Below the pieces are notes generated by a model. The model saw only the letters and a list, made by a program, of their open reading frames with translations, was not told the origin of the DNA and made no database searches. Position numbers and translations under genes: made by a program. A DNA stretch of 64,000 bases. It comes from an uncultured Caulobacterales bacterium. GTDB lineage: Bacteria; Pseudomonadota; Alphaproteobacteria; Caulobacterales; Caulobacteraceae. The stretch spans positions 62,001 to 126,000 of the forward strand of contig CAIOYC010000032.1 of the NCBI GenBank assembly GCA_903862425.1. The letters are read 5' to 3'. Every line of letters starts with the position of its first letter. Within the stretch, counting starts at the first letter, position 1. This document shows positions 59,631 through 64,000 of the stretch, in pieces.

Positions 59631-61562
59631 ATGCTTCCCGAAAATCTTCCCGCCCTGCTGTCGCAGGCGCTTGCCGAACGCGGATATACCGACCTGACCG
59701 GCGTGCAGGTCGCCGTGAGCGAACCCGCCGCCTTGGGTCGCGATCTGCTCGTCTCGTCCAAGACCGGCTCGGGCAAGACCGTCGCCTATGGCATCGCCAT
59801 GGCCCAGGAGTTGCTGAGCGAGGCCGGCGCCCTGCCGCCCGCCGCCGCGCCTCTGGCCCTGATTATCGCGCCGACCCGCGAACTGGCCCTGCAGGTGCAG
59901 CGTGAGCTGGAATGGCTCTACGCCAAGACCGGCGCGCGCGTGGTGTCGTGCGTCGGCGGGATGGACCCGCGCCGCGAGCAGCGGGCGCTGTCGGCGGGCG
60001 CGCACATCGTGGTCGGCACGCCGGGCCGTCTGCGCGACCATCTGGAGCGCAGCAATCTCGACCTTTCCGCCATTCGGGTCGCGGTGCTCGACGAGGCCGA
60101 CGAGATGCTCGACCTCGGCTTCCGCGAGGAGCTGGAAGCGCTGCTGGACGAGGCGCCGGCGACGCGTCGCACCTTGCTGTTCTCGGCCACCCTGCCCAAG
60201 CCCATCCTTGCTCTGGCCCGCCGCTATCAGAGCGACGCCTACAGCATCTCCATCGCCGATGGCGGCAAGGGCCACGCCGACATCGAATACCTGGCCGTCT
60301 CCATCGCCCCGAGCGATGTGGAGCACGCCACGGTCAACCTGCTGCGCTTCTTCGAGCCTGGCTCGGCCATCGTGTTCTGCTCCACCCGCGAGGCGGTGCG
60401 CCGGTTGCACGCCAATCTGGTGGAGCGCGGCTTCTCCGCCGTGGCCTTGTCTGGCGAGCTGACCCAGAACGAGCGGGCCAATGCGCTACAGTCCCTGCGC
60501 GATCGCCGTGCGCGGGTCTGCGTAGCCACCGACGTGGCGGCGCGGGGAATCGACATCCCAGACCTCGAACTCGTCATCCACGCCGAACTGCCGCACGATC
60601 CGCAAGTGCTGCAGCATCGCTCCGGACGGACGGGGCGAGCCGGGCGCAAGGGTATCTCCGCCATCCTGGTGCCGCATCCGCGCCGCCGCCGCGCCGAGGG
60701 CTTCCTGCGCACCGCCAATGTGCAGGCGACCTGGCGCTCTGCTCCCTCCGCCGAGGACATTCGGGCCAAGGACCAGGAGCGGCTGATCGCCGAGCTGAAA
60801 CCCGATGGCGAGGTGGTCGAGGACGATCTGGCCATCGCCCGCGTGCTGCTGTCAGGCGAATTACCCGAAGTGGTGGTCGCCTCGCTGATCCGCTCCCACC
60901 GCGCCAGCCTGCCCTCGCCGGAAGACCTGGTGGAGACCCGCCCCGAGCCGCCGCAACAGCCTATGGATCGGGACAAGCCGCGTCCGGGCTTCGAGGACAC
61001 CGCCTGGTACTCCATGGACATCGGCCGCAACCGCAATGCCGAGGCGCGCTGGCTCTTGCCGATGATCTGTCGCCGGGGTCACATCACCAAGCTGGAGATC
61101 GGCGCGATCCGCATCTTCGACCGCGAGACCCGCTTCGAGATCGTCCGCAAGGTGCAGGAACGCTTCGACGCCTCGCTGGCCGAAAGCCCCGACGACGGGG
61201 TGCACATCACCCCCCTGGCCGATCCCGACGCGCCGGTAAAGCGCGACCGGGCCGGCTTCGGCCGCCCCGGCGAAAAGTCCGAAAAGCGCCCGCCTCAACG
61301 CCGCGACGGGCCTCGTCACGATGAACCTCGCCATGACGGGCCTCGCCAGCATGCGCCGCGCGGCAATGACGCCCCCCGTTATGAGGGCCCGCGACTGGAC
61401 ACGCCACGACCGGCGGCCCCCCGTCACGACGGGCCTCGTCAGGATAGGCCGCCCTCGGGCGGAGGCTTCAAAGGCAAGCCCAAAGGGTCCAGGCCGTCCT
61501 TCAACGCGGATGGTCCGCCCAAGGACTTCCAACCCCGCGGCAAGCCGCCGAAACGCCCTTGA
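59631..61562 (+). CDS. DEAD-box RNA helicase with DbpA-like RNA-binding domain
   Basis: ATP-dependent RNA helicase of 643 residues. Motifs: I SSKTGSGKT, Ia PTRELALQV, II DEADE, III SAT, and in the second RecA domain VFCSTREAVRRL, VATDVAARGIDIPDLELVIH and HRSGRTGRAGRKG. A DbpA-type RNA-binding domain is likely at about 465-520 (WLLPMICRRGHITKLEIGAIRIF). The tail from about 550 is basic and repetitive, with RHDGPR/RHDEPR units, and is disordered. ATG 59631 starts the homology. Roles in ribosome assembly and cold adaptation are typical. Confidence 0.93.
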   Translation: MLPENLPALLSQALAERGYTDLTGVQVAVSEPAALGRDLLVSSKTGSGKTVAYGIAMAQELLSEAGALPPAAAPLALIIAPTRELALQVQRELEWLYAKTGARVVSCVGGMDPRREQRALSAGAHIVVGTPGRLRDHLERSNLDLSAIRVAVLDEADEMLDLGFREELEALLDEAPATRRTLLFSATLPKPILALARRYQSDAYSISIADGGKGHADIEYLAVSIAPSDVEHATVNLLRFFEPGSAIVFCSTREAVRRLHANLVERGFSAVALSGELTQNERANALQSLRDRRARVCVATDVAARGIDIPDLELVIHAELPHDPQVLQHRSGRTGRAGRKGISAILVPHPRRRRAEGFLRTANVQATWRSAPSAEDIRAKDQERLIAELKPDGEVVEDDLAIARVLLSGELPEVVVASLIRSHRASLPSPEDLVETRPEPPQQPMDRDKPRPGFEDTAWYSMDIGRNRNAEARWLLPMICRRGHITKLEIGAIRIFDRETRFEIVRKVQERFDASLAESPDDGVHITPLADPDAPVKRDRAGFGRPGEKSEKRPPQRRDGPRHDEPRHDGPRQHAPRGNDAPRYEGPRLDTPRPAAPRHDGPRQDRPPSGGGFKGKPKGSRPSFNADGPPKDFQPRGKPPKRP

Positions 61563-61900
61563 CTGAGATATGTCGACTTCCGGTTCTTCCGGTGATGTGA
61601 CCTCCGTGCTTCATCTAGCCGTAGCGAGAGTTCTGGGTTGATCTGAGCTTTCGCTGAACGCCTGAAGCGTCATTATCCAGCAACGCCAGCCGGCATCTGC
61701 TTCCAGCTTGCCATTCGATCACCGATCACCGCTTCCGATCGCGAATAGGCCCGCCTGGTAGCAGATGTCGCCAATGGCCGAGATAAGCCCGACCGCACAG
61801 TTTGAGGACGATGCTCGCACGGCGTTGAAAGCGGACCCTGCCAAGGGCGGCTCAGGGCGCAACGGGGTGTCGCGCGACTTCCGCCCGCGACTATGCTAGA
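61563..61900. other. Gene-poor stretch between helicase and dipeptidase
   Basis: No convincing gene. A 44-codon frame (61766-61900, plus strand) starts with MSPMAEISPTAQFEDDART and ends CRPRLC-like residues; it has no recognised family and a weak ribosome site. Local base composition is slightly lower in GC than its neighbours. It may hold the terminator of the helicase gene, but no stem with a T-run was found. Confidence 0.5.
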
Positions 61901-63142
61901 TCAGGCGGGTGATTTCACTGCCGCTGCCGTCTCCGCCTGGCGCATGACGCGCAGCACGTTGCCGCCCCAGATTTTCATCAGGTCGTCGCGGGTATAGCCC
62001 TCCTCCAGCAGGCGCTGGGTGATCTTCCAGTAGCCGGAGACGTCCTCTAGCCCCACCACGCCGCCGCCGCCGTCCATGTCGGCGCCGATGCCCACATGGT
62101 CCACGCCCGCCACCTTCAGCGCGTGGTTCAGGTGATTGATGAAGTCCTCGAAGGTGGCCTTGGGTGTGGGATACTTGGCCTCCAGGCTCGCGAACTCGGT
62201 CTCGAGGGCCTTCTGCTTTTCGGGCGTCATACCGCCTTCGCCCGCCTTCTTCTGCAGCTCGGCCATGGCGGCGTCCCGGGCAGGGTTCTTGGGAGTCGGG
62301 ATCAGGTAGCTGGAGAAGGTGTTGATCTGGATCACTCCGCCATGGGCGGCCAGCGCCTTCAGGTGGGCGTCGTCGATGTTGCGGGGGTGGTCGAACACCG
62401 CTTTAGAGCCGGAGTGAGACAGGATGATCGGCGTCTTCGACAGCGCCATCATCTGATCCAGCACGTCGTCGGAAGAGTGCGAGGCGTCGAGCATCATGCC
62501 GAGCCGATTGGCCTCGGCCACGAACAGCTTCCCCTTCGGGCTCAGGCCATGCCATTCGGGTTTGTCGGTGGCGCTGTCGGCCAGGTCGTTGTTCTTGAAG
62601 TGGGCCGGGCCGATCAGGCGTACGCCCAGCTTCTGGAAGGTGGCCATCAGGCTGAGGTCGCCCTCCAGCGGATAGCTGTTCTCGATGCTCATGAACACGA
62701 ACACCTTGCCGCTCGCCATGATCTTCGCCGCATCGTCGGCCTTGAACGCGAAGGCGAACTTGTCGGCGTGTTTGGCGACCATCTCGTGGATTTCGGTAGC
62801 GCGGAGAATGGCGGCGTCGCGAGCGTCGTGGTCGCCCTGCGATGTGCGCGGCCCCTGCGGCGTGTAGACGGCGAAAAAGCCGCCCTTCAGCCCGCCCTCG
62901 ACCATGCGCGGATAGTCCACCTGCGAGCGGTCTTGCACCTTGTGCCGGTCCAGCATGTCCCAGCCGGGGCGGGCGAAGTTTGCGGGGGTGTCGAGGTGAG
63001 TGTCGAGGGTGAGGAGCGTGGCCTGTATCGCCTTCGCCTCTTGCTCGCTGACCGGCTTGCCGAGCGCCGTTGTGCAAAGCGCGCCGGCGGCGAGGAGCGC
63101 GATGGCGGCCAGCGCGCGGCGAAGGCTGTGGGACTGGATCAT
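61901..63142 (-). CDS. Membrane dipeptidase family metallopeptidase (M19)
   Basis: Exported dinuclear zinc dipeptidase of 413 residues. A signal peptide (RRALAAIALLAAGALCTTALG, with a cysteine close to the end that could make it a lipoprotein) is followed by LDTHLDTP (HxD zinc ligands), the glutamate in FMSIENSYPLE, DASHSSDDVLDQM and LSHSGSKAV, the later His ligands, and the DHVGIGADMDGGGG loop near the end, all typical of renal dipeptidase homologues. It degrades dipeptides, including D-amino-acid or beta-lactam-like ones. It overlaps the upstream gene by 4 bp. Confidence 0.93.
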   Translation of the reverse strand: MIQSHSLRRALAAIALLAAGALCTTALGKPVSEQEAKAIQATLLTLDTHLDTPANFARPGWDMLDRHKVQDRSQVDYPRMVEGGLKGGFFAVYTPQGPRTSQGDHDARDAAILRATEIHEMVAKHADKFAFAFKADDAAKIMASGKVFVFMSIENSYPLEGDLSLMATFQKLGVRLIGPAHFKNNDLADSATDKPEWHGLSPKGKLFVAEANRLGMMLDASHSSDDVLDQMMALSKTPIILSHSGSKAVFDHPRNIDDAHLKALAAHGGVIQINTFSSYLIPTPKNPARDAAMAELQKKAGEGGMTPEKQKALETEFASLEAKYPTPKATFEDFINHLNHALKVAGVDHVGIGADMDGGGGVVGLEDVSGYWKITQRLLEEGYTRDDLMKIWGGNVLRVMRQAETAAAVKSPA

Positions 63143-63618
63143 TTGTGGACGAAGAACTCCTGATAGGCGTGCGACTTGCCCTCGGGGGACTTGCCGACGC
63201 CGCGGCGGATGGCGGTCTTGCCATCCGGGCTGAAGGCCCAGAACTCGCCGGCGATCACATCCCCATCCTTCATCTTCAGGATCTGCATGTCATCCGGATC
63301 GGTTTGTTTGACCGAGACCTGATTGAACCGATCCTGATTGGCGAACACCGTGGGTGCGCCGTCAAGGGTGGTGACGTGATCGCTGATATAGGGCTTGGCG
63401 GGGTTGGTGGTGTTGACCGAGTGGTAGGTCAGCTTGTTGTCGCCGAACTTGAAGTTCACCACCAGCTTGAAGTTGGCCGGCAGGGTCCCGGCCTGGTTGC
63501 TCCAGAAGGACTTGGAGGGCACGATCTCCCAGTCCCCGTCATGGGGCGCGGCGAGGGCCGGAGCGCCGGCGAGCGCCAGGGTGGAGGCGGCGAGCGCGCC
63601 GATCAGCAGGGTGTTCAT
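63139..63618 (-). CDS. Small exported protein of unknown function
   Basis: Protein of 159 residues with a signal peptide (MNTLLIGALAASTLALAGAPALA-AP) and a mature part with alternating polar/hydrophobic strands (DGDWEIVPSKSFWSN, FKLVVNFKFGDNKLTYHSVN, DDMQILKMKDGDVIAGEFWAF), suggesting a beta-rich fold. It overlaps the dipeptidase gene (ATGA) and follows a penicillin acylase 34 bp upstream. The acylase-exported protein-dipeptidase order suggests one export-dependent degradation unit. No family is recognised. Confidence 0.7.
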   Translation of the reverse strand: MNTLLIGALAASTLALAGAPALAAPHDGDWEIVPSKSFWSNQAGTLPANFKLVVNFKFGDNKLTYHSVNTTNPAKPYISDHVTTLDGAPTVFANQDRFNQVSVKQTDPDDMQILKMKDGDVIAGEFWAFSPDGKTAIRRGVGKSPEGKSHAYQEFFVHK

Positions 63619-63651
63619 GGTCGTTCTCCCAAATTTCAGAGCGAGGTCTTG

Positions 63652-64000
63652 CTAGAGCGAAGTCCGGGCCTCGACGTGCTGTTCGATTTCGCCGCGCGTG
63701 AACCACAAGGTGCGCAAGGTCTTCTCGGACAGGTGCTTGAGTTGGTCGGCGCGGTGTGGCGAGCCTGGCTGGCTGGCGTTGCCGTAGCTCATCAGACCGA
63801 CCGCCTTGATTGGCGTGGAGAACTCGACCAGCGAGACCCAGGTCTCTCCGTGCATGGGCGTGCGTTCGCCGTTCTTGAGCGGTCCCCAGGTGATGGTTCG
63901 GAAGATGCCGGTATTGCCGAAGCCGCCGTTGCCGGGGAGGTTCACATCGTCGATGTGGAAACGCGAGACCTCGCCGAAGGGGCGGTCGATGGCGCCGTAC
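63652..64000 (-). CDS. Penicillin acylase family protein (C-terminal part; 5' beyond window)
   Basis: The frame is open to the right edge and continues past it. The residues seen, YGAIDRPFGEVSRFHIDD, then NGGFGNTGIFRTITWG, GETWVSLVEFSTPIKAVGLMSYGNASQPGSPHRADQL and LWFTRGEIEQHV, are the usual C-terminal block of the beta chain of penicillin/AHL acylases. This is the second S45 acylase in the window, and unlike the one at 19.7 kb it precedes a dipeptidase. The nucleophile serine lies outside the window. Confidence 0.88.
   Translation of the reverse strand, partial: YGAIDRPFGEVSRFHIDDVNLPGNGGFGNTGIFRTITWGPLKNGERTPMHGETWVSLVEFSTPIKAVGLMSYGNASQPGSPHRADQLKHLSEKTLRTLWFTRGEIEQHVEARTSL

Noticed and set aside
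61300-61450. Repeats at the end of the helicase gene resembling a CRISPR or minisatellite
   Set aside because: The repeats code for RHDGPR-type units of the disordered tail, are imperfect and have no constant spacers.

Overview
The window is high-GC alphaproteobacterial chromosome with short intergenic gaps and many ATGA-type overlaps. The recF-gyrB pair, two EcfG-type stress promoters (GGAAC-N16-CGTT class), a cobalamin riboswitch in front of a TonB receptor, and secreted acylases, dipeptidases and nucleases all point to the Caulobacterales (Caulobacter/Phenylobacterium-like). This assignment comes from gene content, not from a search. No insertion sequence, integrase, prophage or CRISPR array was seen.

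Layout. 1-5.6 kb: partial SDR, phhB, cupin/JmjC-like protein, tilS, a lysophospholipid-type acyltransferase, an APC amino-acid permease and a 35-residue membrane peptide with its own terminator. 5.7-9.4 kb: recF-gyrB with a 4-bp overlap. 9.4-18.1 kb: TPR protein, M17 aminopeptidase and NlpC/P60 endopeptidase (cell-wall peptide turnover), tRNA-Lys(CTT), Hpt protein, chorismate mutase, Ig-like secreted protein, WecG/TagA glycosyltransferase, S1/P1 nuclease, GST, a 40-residue peptide and a GlsB-type membrane protein. 18.2-23.1 kb: a double-domain TetR divergent from a penicillin/AHL-acylase homologue overlapping a flavin amine oxidase. 23.2-29.1 kb: BON protein, Nramp-like transporter, MFS transporter, CobW GTPase and GST. 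29.2-41.1 kb: dapB, amidase, secreted unknown, an NtrC-type regulator, oligoendopeptidase, thioesterase-hydrolase-aroA operon, and a B12 riboswitch with a btuB-like receptor. 41.1-48.2 kb: DUF2218 and a His-rich PadR with an operator array, thiolase, a GT-C-like membrane protein and a 1139-residue GH18/deacetylase/GT2 protein. 48.3-57.2 kb: a complete kdp potassium operon (27-aa peptide, kdpF, A, B, an outer-membrane protein, C, D, E). 57.3-64 kb: membrane-anchored hydrolase, Gre-like factor, DEAD-box helicase, M19 dipeptidase, secreted unknown, and the 3' end of a second penicillin acylase.

How the parts fit. Several units look functionally coupled: aminopeptidase + NlpC/P60; acylase + amine oxidase under a TetR and a possible FNR/FixK box; the kdp operon with its own sensor and regulator plus an unexpected outer-membrane protein; and the PNAG-like synthesis, deacetylation and hydrolysis activities predicted in one polypeptide. 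The most unusual items are that three-domain protein, the outer-membrane gene inside kdp, the apparent ACG start of kdpD, a hairpin that sequesters the Shine-Dalgarno of a 40-aa peptide, and the triple AGATATATCT operator before the PadR gene.
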